Source: Bacillus pinisoli
GTDB lineage: Bacteria > Bacillota > Bacilli > Bacillales > SA4
DNA length: 64,000 bases
NCBI RefSeq assembly: GCF_023036475.1
Contig: NZ_JAJQKI010000006.1
Span: 62,001-126,000, forward strand
Direction: 5' to 3'
Part shown: one piece after another, positions 52,561-61,902 of the stretch
How the letters are laid out: the number at the start of each line of letters is the position of its first letter
How positions within the stretch are numbered: the stretch's first letter is position 1
Made by a program: the position numbers and the translations under genes
The notes under the pieces: generated by a model
The model's input: the letters and a program-made list of their open reading frames with translations, nothing else
Database searches by the model: none
Told to the model about the DNA's origin: nothing

Positions 52561-52869
52561 ATGCAAATGGGCAAAAGTGAAAATAGCTTCCCTTTAAGTC
52601 ATGTATTTGGATTTGTGATGTCTTTAGTGCTTACGTTTGTGGCAGCTTGGATTGCGTTAAAAACATCTTTATCTTTCACAGTGGTGATGTGGATTATCGG
52701 AACGTTAGCTGTCATTCAAGCGGGTCTCCAACTATTCATGTTCATGCACGTGAATGAGGGAGAAGATAATAAGACACAAATTATCAATATTGCATATGGA
52801 GTGTTCTGTGCAGTGGTGATTGTAGTAGGATCCATCTGGGTTCTAACGTCAGGACACGCAGCGCATTAA
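52561..52869 (+). CDS. qoxD: Cytochrome aa3 quinol oxidase subunit IV
   Basis: A 102-residue protein with three helices, SHVFGFVMSLVLTFVAAWIAL, VVMWIIGTLAVIQAGLQLFMFMHVNEG and a last helix ending GHAAH. This is the QoxD/CyoD pattern. It begins on the base after qoxC's stop; GGGATGG acts as ribosome site within the qoxC end. It closes the operon. Confidence 0.93.
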   Translation: MQMGKSENSFPLSHVFGFVMSLVLTFVAAWIALKTSLSFTVVMWIIGTLAVIQAGLQLFMFMHVNEGEDNKTQIINIAYGVFCAVVIVVGSIWVLTSGHAAH

Positions 52870-52902
52870 AAAAAATCCGGCCTTCTTTGGTCGGATTTTT
52901 TG
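52869..52902 (+). terminator. Terminator of qoxABCD
   Basis: AAAAATCCGGCC pairs with GGTCGGATTTTT, followed by TG and more T's. Confidence 0.9.
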
Positions 52903-53038
52903 TTTTAAGGTTTTTCATTATCTTGGTAACTAAGTATTGTGCATATTAATCCGGCTCCAGCACCCAAACCCTCAATTCAAGAAAACATTTGCTTATCTAG
53001 GTTAAACGGGGCGCTTGCGCCTTTTGTTCTTATATAAG

Positions 53039-53275
53039 TTAATTTCTTGTAATAGGTGTGTGGTCGCTTACTTCTTGCATGAGCATTAAAAATAATCCGA
53101 AACCAAAAAGGAGCATAGAAGTAGCCATAATACTAAGGCCAATAAATACGGTGTAGTTGTCATGAGTGGCACCGTTTACAACTAACCCTGTAAGAAATAC
53201 GATAAAACCAACGAAGAGTCCTAAAGCTGTCATTTTTCTACCAAACGTAAGTGTTTTCATTTGTTTTTCGTTCAT
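53039..53275 (-). CDS. Small two-helix membrane protein, unknown
   Basis: A 78-residue protein with a basic N-terminus (MNEKQMKTLTFGRKM), two hydrophobic helices (about residues 16-33 and 43-65) joined by a short NGATHDNY loop, and a polar tail. I do not recognise the family. The start follows AAGGGGATGATT. It is convergent with qoxD and has its own promoter. Confidence 0.7.
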   Translation of the reverse strand: MNEKQMKTLTFGRKMTALGLFVGFIVFLTGLVVNGATHDNYTVFIGLSIMATSMLLFGFGLFLMLMQEVSDHTPITRN

Positions 53276-53296
53276 TTAAATCATCCCCTTACTTCT

Positions 53297-53341
53297 ATTT
53301 TATGTTTGTTCACAAATTTGTCAAACTTTTTCGTTCACAAA
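53297..53341 (-). promoter_or_regulatory. Promoter of the small membrane protein, with paired GTTCACAAA motifs
   Basis: On the minus strand TTGACA (53319-53324), 16 bases, TAAAAT (53297-53302). TTTGTGAAC recurs at 53308-53316 and 53333-53341, 25 bases apart; each resembles half of a Rex operator. The rest of the 53276-53621 spacer shows nothing clear. Confidence 0.5.
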
Positions 53342-53621
53342 ATCGCCATTTTTTAAAAAACTTTTTCTTTTATAGTTATTTAGTGAATTACTTTTGGTTA
53401 GTGTTAGAATAGAAGCAATAGGATTATTCATGGTTTCATTAATTGAAACAAGGGATTAACTCTCTTGGAGAAGTAATAGTAGATATAATATTTAGGGAAA
53501 TAAGGAACCAAACTTAACGCATAACTGAATTTATTGTTTACGCTTTTGGCTATTTAGTGAGAGTATAGAATAGTTGAATCAATTTTAGGAAATTATCATT
53601 GTAAAGTAAGGGGAAGCTAAA

Positions 53622-55139
53622 GTGAACATATTACCTACGGTTTCAAGTGACCTTAAGGTTGCAGGGAGAAATATCCTTAAATTAATTAGTAAAAATATAA
53701 AAGTTAATACGTTTTGTGTTATACGAGTGAGTAAGACGGAAAGTCACTTTATAAATGTGTTAAACCGACAAGTACAACTGGCTACTGAAGATGCTAAGAT
53801 TAATGTATATGATACTTTCTGACACTTGCTATTCAATAGTGGTCGTGAACCACTTGTTATAAACGATACTCTAGCACATCAAGAGACGAGCAAGATGGAG
53901 ATTACAAGTAAGTTAGGACTTAAGAGTTTCTTGGGTGTCCCTATTTTCTATAAGAATGGTGAACTGTACGGAAACTTATGTTGCTTTGATATTGATACAT
54001 ATTCCTTCTCTGAGGAAGATGTTGAACTATTACAAACAATGTCTTCCCTCCTTACATATGTAATTGAGCTAGAAAAGGAACACACTCAAGTTAAAACAAA
54101 TTATGAACGTCTATTTCATGAAAATGATCTTATTTTGACGTCCCTTTCCGAAGGGGTTTTTGGTATTGATTTAAAAGGAAACATTACTTTTTGTAATCCT
54201 TCCACACAAAAGATCCTGAATTGCTCTAATGTATCACTAATAGGAGATACACCCTTTCAGTCTTTTCTTCGCCATGAAATTGAATCATCACCATTTATGG
54301 ACACATTAAAGGACGGGGAAACCCGTACGAGAAAGGATCAATTTTTCTGTAGGAATGAAGAGGAGTTATTTCCGGTTGAATATACGACAAAGGCTATCTA
54401 TGAAGCAGATCAAATTACAGGGATGGTTGTAACATTTAAGGATATTACAGAACGAAAAAAGTCTGAAGAAATGATGGTAAAGTCTGAAAAATTGACATTG
54501 GCAGGGCAATTAGCAGCAGGAATTGCACATGAAATTAGAAATCCACTTACTGCTATTAAGGGCTTTTTACAAATGATTGAGGCTGGCTACCAAAAAGATT
54601 CTTATATAAAAATCATGGCTAGTGAACTTGCTCGTGTCGAAGTCATTGTTAGTGAGCTATTATTACTAGCTAAGCCTCAGGAGACTGAGTATGTACCACA
54701 AGAAATGGGACCGCTTCTACAAGATGTCATTTCCGTACTAAATACACAAGCTATATTAAAGAATATAGAAATAACATTAAGCGAACATAAAGATGAGTTG
54801 TTAGTCAACGGTGACGCCAATCAAATGAAACAAGTGTTCATTAACTTAATAAAAAATGCCATAGAAGCCCTTCCTAGTGGTGGAAGAATATGTGTGAAAC
54901 CTTTTAGGAAAGATTCTACGATTGTTATTTTAGTGCAGGATAATGGAGTAGGAATTCCTGAAGAGAAGCTAGAACAGCTAGGTCAGCCTTTTTATTCTAC
55001 GAAAGAGGATGGTACTGGGTTAGGTTTAATGGTCAGTTTTAATATTATTCAAAATCATAATGGTCATGTTCATGTATCAAGCATCCAGGGAGAAGGGACA
55101 ACATTTGAAGTTGTATTTCCTAGTTTAGAGAGTCGATAA
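53622..55139 (+). pseudogene. Sensor histidine kinase interrupted by one in-frame TGA
   Basis: The frame is open for 66 codons from GTG 53622 (after AAGGGGAAG), meets TGA at 53820-53822, then continues in the same frame for about 438 codons to 55139. The domains run through the stop: GAF (about 1-165), PAS (about 170-285), HisKA with the phospho-His near residue 303 in AAGIAHEIRNPLTAIKGF, and HATPase (NLIKNAIEAL, DNGVGIPEE, GTGLGLMVS). It resembles Spo0-phosphorelay-type kinases. The stop falls where GAF domains of this type often have Cys (YDTF, stop, HLLF), so a TGT/TGC to TGA change is likely. Restart at codon 70 would lose much of the GAF domain. Confidence 0.85.
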
Positions 55140-55151
55140 TATTACATAGAT

Positions 55152-55505
55152 GAGGTTGGGACATAAGTATTCCAGTTAATTAAAAACCCAAACTATTTAG
55201 TGGATTTTTCACATTATAGTTAGGGTCTTTTTTTTGTTAATGCAAACTATATTTAATAAATTAGTGAAATGAAGCGGAAGACACTCGACTCCTGCGGGAA
55301 AAAGAGAAAGGGTCGAGACCCCGCAGGCGAAGCCGAGGAGGCTCGACTTTCTCCCCGCGGAAAGCGAGGGTCTGCAGCGCAATGGAACGCATTTGTTTTT
55401 TAAGGTAAGCAGATTAATAAGTAACAAAAGTATCCAAAAACAAATATATATGAACAATTAAATATTCGTGTTTGAGGAAGTCACAATTAGTTATGTCCCA
55501 ACCTC
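55152..55505. mobile_element. 354-bp element with 15-bp perfect terminal inverted repeats
   Basis: The ends GAGGTTGGGACATAA (55152-55166) and TTATGTCCCAACCTC (55491-55505) pair exactly. The left interior has a terminator-like hairpin and the right interior a GC-rich core (about 55270-55390) related to the core of the 46024-46208 element. No protein is encoded and no target duplication is clear. It fills most of the 55140-55701 spacer. Confidence 0.8.
55185..55235 (+). terminator. Terminator-like hairpin inside the inverted-repeat element
   Basis: AAAACCCAAACTA pairs imperfectly with TAGTTAGGGTC, followed by a run of T's. It may end the kinase transcript. Confidence 0.6.
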
Positions 55506-55701
55506 TTTTTGTATGTACCAGACTGTAACTAGCAGGTACATTTGTTTATGAAAGTAACAATCTATTAAGAAATACCCTTCGTTTAAAAATAATACAATAA
55601 ATGTAAATGTTTAATAGTTCTACATATGTTATTATTTAGAGAGACGAAATAGTTGGTATTACATGTTAAATAGTAATCTCCTAGAAAGAAAGGAGGATAG
55701 G

Positions 55702-56898
55702 ATGGAACAGAAAGTAAAGGAAACGCTTTGGAGTAAATCGTTCATCTTGTTAATGGTAGGGAACTTATTTGTATTTATGTCTTTTCAGATGTTAATTCCG
55801 ACATTGCCACCTTATATAAAGTCCTTGGGTGCTTCAGGTATTGAGATTGGACTTGTGACAAGTCTATTTTCAATAGGTGCCGTCCTAAGTCGACCTTTTA
55901 TCGGCTATTTATTAGAATTTAATAAACGCAAGCCTCTGGTATTAATTGGAGCAATTGCCTTATTAACAATCACCTTTATTTATCCTCTTTCACAGGTTGT
56001 CATACTTTTTCTCCTTTTTCGATTTATTCACGGTCTTGCATGGGGATGGTCTACGACTGTCAATGGTACCGCTGCAGTAGATATTGTGCCTAATTCAAGA
56101 CTAGGCGAAGGAATGGGGTACTTTGGTTTATCTGTCACGTTAGGAATGATCATTGCACCGAGTTTAGGAATTTTCTTATATCAAGTGACAAGTTTTAATA
56201 ACTTGGTACTCATTTCAGGAGCATTAGGAGTTATTGCGATTATTATGTTGTCAATTGTTCATTATTCTACACCTGAGTCAGTCAAGTCGGTAAAAAAGGA
56301 AGAACTAACTTTCTCTTATTTTGGTTCACTTATTGAGAAAGCAGGCTGGTATCCTTCTTTAATTACAATTATGGCAACCTTTGGATATGGTTCAATTGCA
56401 ACGTTCATCGTTATTTTTGCTGAAGAACGAGGAATTGAGCACATTTTCTTATTTTATTTAAGTAATGCGATTATGGCTTCCATATCTAGACCAATCGCCG
56501 GAAAATGGTTTGATGAAAAAGGTCCTAAAGGAATTGTACTCGTATGTTCAATTGTGACGTTTATGGGAATGTGGGTGTTATCACTAGCGCATTCTGATTT
56601 ATTTATTATTATTGCAGGGTTATTGTTTGGTGTAGGTTTTGGCTCGTTGCTTCCAACTCTTCAATCATGGACGCTCTCTAAAACTCCAACGAATAGAAGG
56701 GGTGTTGCGAACGGAATGTTCTATTCATCCATTGACCTTGGTATTGGATTAGGGGGCCTAATTTTTGGAGTACTCGCTCAGTTCTTAGAAATCGCAACTT
56801 TGTTTCAGATCTCGAGCTTGTTTCTTCTCGTTACCCTAATATTAACTCTACTTGAGAAGCGAAGAAAGCGGATGACGGAGCACCAGGCGGTCTCGTAA
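55702..56898 (+). CDS. MFS transporter (drug/sugar efflux type)
   Basis: A 398-residue major-facilitator protein with 12 predicted helices. Motif A-like residues appear after helix 2 (GAVLSRPFIGYLLEFNKRKP) and again in the second half (SRPIAGKWFDEKGPKG). I chose ATG 55702 after AAAGGAGGATAGG rather than the frame start at 55663. It resembles Bacillus YttB/YwoG-like exporters of unknown substrate. Single gene with its own terminator. Confidence 0.88.
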   Translation: MEQKVKETLWSKSFILLMVGNLFVFMSFQMLIPTLPPYIKSLGASGIEIGLVTSLFSIGAVLSRPFIGYLLEFNKRKPLVLIGAIALLTITFIYPLSQVVILFLLFRFIHGLAWGWSTTVNGTAAVDIVPNSRLGEGMGYFGLSVTLGMIIAPSLGIFLYQVTSFNNLVLISGALGVIAIIMLSIVHYSTPESVKSVKKEELTFSYFGSLIEKAGWYPSLITIMATFGYGSIATFIVIFAEERGIEHIFLFYLSNAIMASISRPIAGKWFDEKGPKGIVLVCSIVTFMGMWVLSLAHSDLFIIIAGLLFGVGFGSLLPTLQSWTLSKTPTNRRGVANGMFYSSIDLGIGLGGLIFGVLAQFLEIATLFQISSLFLLVTLILTLLEKRRKRMTEHQAVS

Positions 56899-56911
56899 AC
56901 TAATAAAATGT

Positions 56912-56943
56912 AAAAAGACGATGCAAGCGCATCGTCTTTTTTT
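56912..56943. terminator. Terminator after the MFS gene
   Basis: AAAAAGACGATGC pairs with GCATCGTCTTTTT around AAGC. Confidence 0.93.
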
Positions 56944-57223
56944 ACTGCTGATTTAAATAATAGGATTTTTCCTACAGTACCATCTGCACTTTCGCCGGGT
57001 ACTAGCGAGATTAATTAAACAAAAATTTAGACAATTAACGATGAATTTTGTGAATACACGATTACTAACCTTTTTTATTATTATCCTAAAATAACGTAAG
57101 TACTTCCTTATCATTATCAGATTTATTTAAAAAAATAGAAAAACGGTGTATCATAAAAGAATATATAAATTCGAGATATTAGTTAGGCTAAATATTTTAT
57201 TGTGGATAAACGGGGGCGTAATC
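56944..57223. other. Spacer before the ABC exporter operon
   Basis: About 280 bases, AT-rich, with no convincing gene, repeat or operator. The exporter's ribosome site GGGGGCG is at its right end. Confidence 0.5.
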
Positions 57224-58966
57224 ATGGTAAAAGCTTTATCGTTTCTAAAACCATATCGCATTCAAGTAACGATTGCATTAATTTTAATGCTAACGGAGTT
57301 AACGGTAGAATTAGTTCACCCATTATTAATGGCGAAAATTATTGATGATGGAATTATTAAAGGAGATTTACAAGTAGTCATTTATTGGGGGGCCATTATG
57401 ATTGGGATGTCATTGCTGGCTTTTTTAGCTGGGATTATAAATTCCTTTTATGCAGCACATGTGAGCCAGAGTTATGGCTTTGATATCCGAAAACACTTAT
57501 ATGAAAAAGTTCAAGCATTCTCGTTTGCCAATTTCAATAAATTCCCGACTTCCTCGCTCATTACGAGAATGACAAACGATGTAACACAGTTGCAGAATAC
57601 CATCTTTATGGGACTAAGAATTATGTTAAGGGCTCCATTATTAATTATCGGTGGAGTCATCATGTCACTAGTGGTAAATGTAAAGCTGGCGTTTTTATTA
57701 GTAGTGACCGTTCCTGTATTATTTTTCTTCTTAGTGTGGGTAATGAACAAGGGTGGAGCATTATTTAGTCATGTTCAGAAGCGACTAGATGCGGTTAACG
57801 GAGTAATGCGAGAGAATTTAGTAGGAATGCGTCTCATAAAAGCTTTCTTAAGAAGAAATCATGAAGTAAAACGATTTACGAAGGCCAATGAAGAATTAAG
57901 AGAAAAAACTGTTTCTGCTTTACGTCTAATGGAAACAACGATGCCATTATTGCTGGTGCTTATGAATGCAAGTATCATCGCCATTTTATGGTTCGGAAGC
58001 TTTAATGTTAATAATGGAGGAGCACAGGTTGGAGAAGTAGTGGCCATTGTTCACTATGCAATGCGTATTACTTCTGCATTATCTGTATTTTCCTGGATTG
58101 TAATGGCGTTCTCTAGAGCACGAGCTTCCGCCAATCGTATTGTAGAAGTACTGGATACAGAAATTGATCTAACCGAATCTACACAAGTGAACCATGAGGC
58201 GAAGGTCGTATCTGGACGTATTGAGTTTCAAGGTGTGTCCTTTAAGTATCCAGATACTACCGAAACCGTATTAGACGATATCTCTTTCCATGTAAATCCG
58301 GGTGAGACGGTTGCCATTTTAGGTGCGACAGGCTCCGGAAAAACCTCGTTATTTCAACTTATTCCAAGGCTATATGATGTGTCAGCGGGGAAGGTATTGA
58401 TAGATGGTCAGGATGTTACCTTTATGAAAATGGAAAACATTCGAAAACAAATCGGTTATGTACCCCAGGAGGCGTTACTTTTTACTGGTTCCGTTCGAGA
58501 AAATATTGAATGGGGAAAAGATCATGCTTCAATGGATGAAATCATCAAGGCTGCTAAGGATGCGCAAATACATCAAACCATTGAGAAGCTACCTAAACAA
58601 TATGAAACGGTTCTTGGGCAAAAGGGCGTTAATCTTTCAGGTGGTCAAAAACAGCGCCTTTCTATAGCAAGAGCTCTCATAAGAAATCCTAAGATTCTAT
58701 TATTGGATGACAGTACAAGTGCACTTGATCTAAAGACAGAAGCAAAGTTGCTAAAAGCGATTCGCGAATACACGTGTACGACTTTAATTATTACTCAAAA
58801 GATTAGTACAGCAATAGAGGCTGACAAAATACTACTTTTAGAGGAAGGAAGACTTATAGCCGAAGGTAGTCATCCAGAATTATTAAAAGAGTCACCACTC
58901 TATAAACGTATTTATATTTCTCAGTATGGAGAGGAGGTAAGAGACCATGTTCGAGCAGTTGAGTAA
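57224..58966 (+). CDS. ABC exporter subunit with degenerate ATP site motifs
   Basis: A 580-residue half-transporter: a six-helix type 1 exporter domain (residues about 10-310) then an ATPase domain. Walker A is GATGSGKTS and the signature is LSGGQKQR. Walker B is ILLLDD, with Asp in place of the catalytic Glu, and the H-loop has Gln (ITQKIS) in place of His. Those changes mark the non-catalytic site of a heterodimeric exporter. ATG 57224 follows GGGGGCG. It overlaps the partner gene by 20 bases. Confidence 0.92.
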   Translation: MVKALSFLKPYRIQVTIALILMLTELTVELVHPLLMAKIIDDGIIKGDLQVVIYWGAIMIGMSLLAFLAGIINSFYAAHVSQSYGFDIRKHLYEKVQAFSFANFNKFPTSSLITRMTNDVTQLQNTIFMGLRIMLRAPLLIIGGVIMSLVVNVKLAFLLVVTVPVLFFFLVWVMNKGGALFSHVQKRLDAVNGVMRENLVGMRLIKAFLRRNHEVKRFTKANEELREKTVSALRLMETTMPLLLVLMNASIIAILWFGSFNVNNGGAQVGEVVAIVHYAMRITSALSVFSWIVMAFSRARASANRIVEVLDTEIDLTESTQVNHEAKVVSGRIEFQGVSFKYPDTTETVLDDISFHVNPGETVAILGATGSGKTSLFQLIPRLYDVSAGKVLIDGQDVTFMKMENIRKQIGYVPQEALLFTGSVRENIEWGKDHASMDEIIKAAKDAQIHQTIEKLPKQYETVLGQKGVNLSGGQKQRLSIARALIRNPKILLLDDSTSALDLKTEAKLLKAIREYTCTTLIITQKISTAIEADKILLLEEGRLIAEGSHPELLKESPLYKRIYISQYGEEVRDHVRAVE

Positions 58967-60779
58967 ACCGTTCCGATATAAAAAGATAGAACTAGATTCA
59001 GCACAAAAAGCACAATCTACTAAAAAGAAAGTAAAAGTAAAGAATTGGACGGCTACTATTAAACGATTATGGAATTATCTAGCTGAACAAAAAGGTCTCC
59101 TTTCCCTTGTCTTACTAATGGTAGTTGTAAGCTCTGCACTAGGACTGCTTGGTCCCTTTCTTATTGGTGTTGCCATTGATGATTATATTGTAAATAAGGA
59201 ACTGGATGGCTTCTTACAATTAATAATAAGTTTAATTTTTGTTTATATTTTTTATTCTATATCCTTATGGCTTCAAAATGTCTGGATGATTGGAATTGCG
59301 CAGTCAACAGTAGAGACGATGAGAAACCAATTGTTTCAGCATTTACATCGCCTACCTATTCCGTTTTTTGATAAGCGACAGCATGGGGAACTAATGAGTC
59401 GAATTACAAATGATATAGAGAATGTCAGTTCAACGTTAAACAGTTCCGTCATACAGATTTTTTCTAGTGTACTGACATTGGTCGGAACAATCTCTGTTAT
59501 GCTTTGGCTCAGTCCATTATTGACACTGATCACGCTAACAATTATTCCTGCCATGTTTCTTGGTATTCGATGGATCACCAACCGAACAGGCAGCTTATTT
59601 AAAGAGACTCAGAAGAATTTAGGAAATCTCAATGGGTTTATTGAAGAAACCGTATCAGGCCAACGCATTGTTAAAACCTTTTCTCGTGAAGACAAGGTGA
59701 TTGAGGAGTTTTTAGTAAAAAGTGAAAAGCTAAAAGGTTCTGCATTTTGGGCCCAAACTTTTACGGGCTTTATCCCTAAAGTCATGAACGTATTAAATAA
59801 CTTAAGCTTTGCCATCATAGCAGGTGTCGGAGGTATTTTTGCTCTTAATGGCTGGATTACTATTGGAGCGATTGTCATCTTCGCGGAGTACTCTAGACAA
59901 TTTACAAGACCTCTTAATGATTTAGCCAACCAATTTAATACATTACTCTCTGCTGTTGCAGGTGCAGAGCGCGTATTTGAAATCGTAGATCATGAAGAAG
60001 AAGAGAAGGACGAGAAAAGTGCGATTGAACTAAAAGAAGTAAAAGGAGAAGTAGAGTTTAAAGAGGCAACCTTCTCCTATGAAAAAGGAGAGGATACGGT
60101 TAGTGAGCTATCCTTTCATGTTCATGCAGGACAGTCTGTAGCATTAGTTGGTCCAACTGGCGCAGGAAAAACAACGGTTATAAACTTATTATCACGCTTC
60201 TATGAAATAGATCAGGGCAGTATACTAATTGACGGACATGATCTATCTTCTATTAAGAGATCTAGCTTACGTCAACATATGGGCTTTGTGCTACAGGAAT
60301 CATACCTATTCGAGGGAACTATTTTAGAAAATATTAGATACGGACGGTTAGATGCAACAGATGAAGAAGTGATTGAGGCTGCAAAACTAGCAAATGCACA
60401 TTCATTTATTATGAAGCTTCCTAATCAATATGAGATGAAATTAAAGCAGGATGGTAGTGGAATTAGTCAAGGACAAAAGCAGCTATTATCCATTGCGAGA
60501 GCCATCCTAGCCGATCCTACCATTTTAATTCTTGATGAAGCAACAAGCAGTATTGATACTATTACAGAATTAAAAATTCAGGAAGCTCTACAAAGACTAA
60601 TGAGCGGTAGAACGAGCTTTATTATTGCACATCGACTAAATACTATTCAGAATGCAGATATAATTCTTGTGCTGAAGGATGGAACGATCATTGAAAAAGG
60701 TACCCATCATGAATTATTAACACAACAAGGATTTTACTATGAGATGTATCATAGTCGAGTAGAAGACGATGCTGTATAG
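58947..60779 (+). CDS. ABC exporter subunit with canonical ATP site motifs
   Basis: A 610-residue half-transporter. A charged N-terminal extension (about residues 1-40) precedes six helices and the ATPase domain: Walker A GPTGAGKTT, Walker B LILDEATS with catalytic Glu, H-loop FIIAHRLN. The signature is degenerate (ISQGQKQ). Paired with the preceding subunit this gives one good and one degenerate ATP site, as in BmrCD, TM287/288 and YheHI-type multidrug exporters. The start follows GGAGAGGAGG. Substrate unknown. Confidence 0.92.
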   Translation: MFEQLSKPFRYKKIELDSAQKAQSTKKKVKVKNWTATIKRLWNYLAEQKGLLSLVLLMVVVSSALGLLGPFLIGVAIDDYIVNKELDGFLQLIISLIFVYIFYSISLWLQNVWMIGIAQSTVETMRNQLFQHLHRLPIPFFDKRQHGELMSRITNDIENVSSTLNSSVIQIFSSVLTLVGTISVMLWLSPLLTLITLTIIPAMFLGIRWITNRTGSLFKETQKNLGNLNGFIEETVSGQRIVKTFSREDKVIEEFLVKSEKLKGSAFWAQTFTGFIPKVMNVLNNLSFAIIAGVGGIFALNGWITIGAIVIFAEYSRQFTRPLNDLANQFNTLLSAVAGAERVFEIVDHEEEEKDEKSAIELKEVKGEVEFKEATFSYEKGEDTVSELSFHVHAGQSVALVGPTGAGKTTVINLLSRFYEIDQGSILIDGHDLSSIKRSSLRQHMGFVLQESYLFEGTILENIRYGRLDATDEEVIEAAKLANAHSFIMKLPNQYEMKLKQDGSGISQGQKQLLSIARAILADPTILILDEATSSIDTITELKIQEALQRLMSGRTSFIIAHRLNTIQNADIILVLKDGTIIEKGTHHELLTQQGFYYEMYHSRVEDDAV

Positions 60780-60801
60780 AATGGGTTGCCTCCATATATA
60801 T

Positions 60802-60837
60802 GAAAAAAGCTAGCCAGAGTAGAGGCTAGCTTTTTTC
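60802..60837. terminator. Bidirectional terminator after the exporter operon
   Basis: AAAAAAGCTAGCC pairs with GGCTAGCTTTTTT. Confidence 0.93.
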
Positions 60838-60841
60838 GTTC

Positions 60842-61336
60842 TTATGAATTAGCCCAGGTTCTAAGCTCACCAGGTTCTCTTTTTAACTCCATTTCTCCCA
60901 TTACATGTTTTCCACACTGTGCTTCTATCGTTCCAAGTATTTCTTCCCAATCCTTTTGAAAGGGGAGGAAAGGAAAAGGTAAAGTTTTTGATATTCCCTT
61001 CATATTGACGTCCAAATTCATAATGGGAGATCCGCTCATTTTCCCTTTACTAATCTTTACGATCTCTTCAAATCTCACTTGATATCTAATCATACCAAGT
61101 TGTTTTAATGCCAAGCCTTCATTCGTAATGATGATCTTTTGACCTTTAATGGTGAAAAAAAGAATAGCACAAGTCCCAAGATATAGGCCACTAAAGGCAA
61201 TAAGAGAAAGCCAACTTGAAAGCCCATCTTGGTTCATTATGTTTATGATCGTTCCAGCACACATCACGAGTCCATACACAGTCAACATAAGTCCTAAAAT
61301 ACCAGTAGTAGCGGGAATATAAACCTTTTCCTTCAT
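60842..61336 (-). CDS. PH-like membrane protein, unknown
   Basis: A 164-residue protein with two N-terminal helices (about residues 8-30 and 42-62) followed by a soluble part (GQKIIITNEGLALKQLGMIRYQVRFEEIVKI) that looks like a bacterial PH domain: a strand-rich region with an IxxxGL turn and a closing helix. Function is unknown. The ribosome site AAGGAG is rather distant (about 11 bases). Convergent with the ABC exporter. Confidence 0.75.
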   Translation of the reverse strand: MKEKVYIPATTGILGLMLTVYGLVMCAGTIINIMNQDGLSSWLSLIAFSGLYLGTCAILFFTIKGQKIIITNEGLALKQLGMIRYQVRFEEIVKISKGKMSGSPIMNLDVNMKGISKTLPFPFLPFQKDWEEILGTIEAQCGKHVMGEMELKREPGELRTWANS

Positions 61337-61598
61337 AAAGAAACTCGCTCCTTCTTACATGATTACAAGGCTTTTATTCTAGAAATAAGCCTCAATATTG
61401 TCAAAGCAAATCCATGCTAAAAGAAATCTATTCGTTTCTATTATTCCCAAAGGCCCTATTCTAAAACTTTTAAGTTTATCATCCATTGTTATATGAATGA
61501 ACATGGAATCCGCGATGGTTTTCTCACATCCTACCGCTACATACAACCTATGAATGGACATGTAATAAACTTATCGAATTAGCGATGTTGGGGAGGGG

Positions 61599-61736
61599 TT
61601 ATTCATCCAGGTATGAAAGCGGCCCAAACTGTTCACTACGAAAGGCATCTGCAATAACTTGATAACCACAGAGACTTGGATGTACTCCATCATTTGATAA
61701 GTACTGAACTTCATTCCCTTTAAAAATAGAAACCAT
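61599..61736 (-). pseudogene. C-terminal remnant of an SGNH/GDSL hydrolase with its own ribosome site
   Basis: A 45-codon frame that keeps the catalytic Asp-His block (YLSNDGVHPSLCGYQVIADAF) of GDSL lipases/esterases but no Ser or oxyanion blocks. ATG 61734-61736 follows GGGAGG at ideal spacing, so it may still be translated. The N-terminal part is not found upstream. It is either a decayed gene or a domesticated peptide. Confidence 0.65.
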
Positions 61737-61902
61737 AATAAACCTCCCAATCTACAATTTGTCTCATTATATTCAAGGGAGCGGGACTTCGTAACGATTC
61801 GTATAAGTCAAGGTGGGAAGATAAATTTTGTGTTGTTTAACCGTCCATCCTAGCATATAATTTTTTTAGGATTAAAAAAATTCTGATAAATAGGGGGTAT
61901 TT

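Noticed and set aside
49001-52869. Cytochrome c oxidase (ctaCDEF) instead of qox
   Set aside because: Subunit II lacks the CuA cysteines and a cytochrome c domain and carries quinol-oxidase motifs.
53820-53822. In-frame TGA as selenocysteine or programmed read-through
   Set aside because: No SECIS-like hairpin is apparent right after the codon and GAF domains are not selenoproteins; a nonsense change or error is simpler.
55209-55457. 82-codon minus-strand frame in the inverted-repeat element
   Set aside because: It translates the GC-rich repeat core; no ribosome site or family.
61379-61561. 60-codon minus-strand frame between the PH-like gene and the hydrolase remnant
   Set aside because: No ribosome site and no recognisable motif; probably a chance frame.
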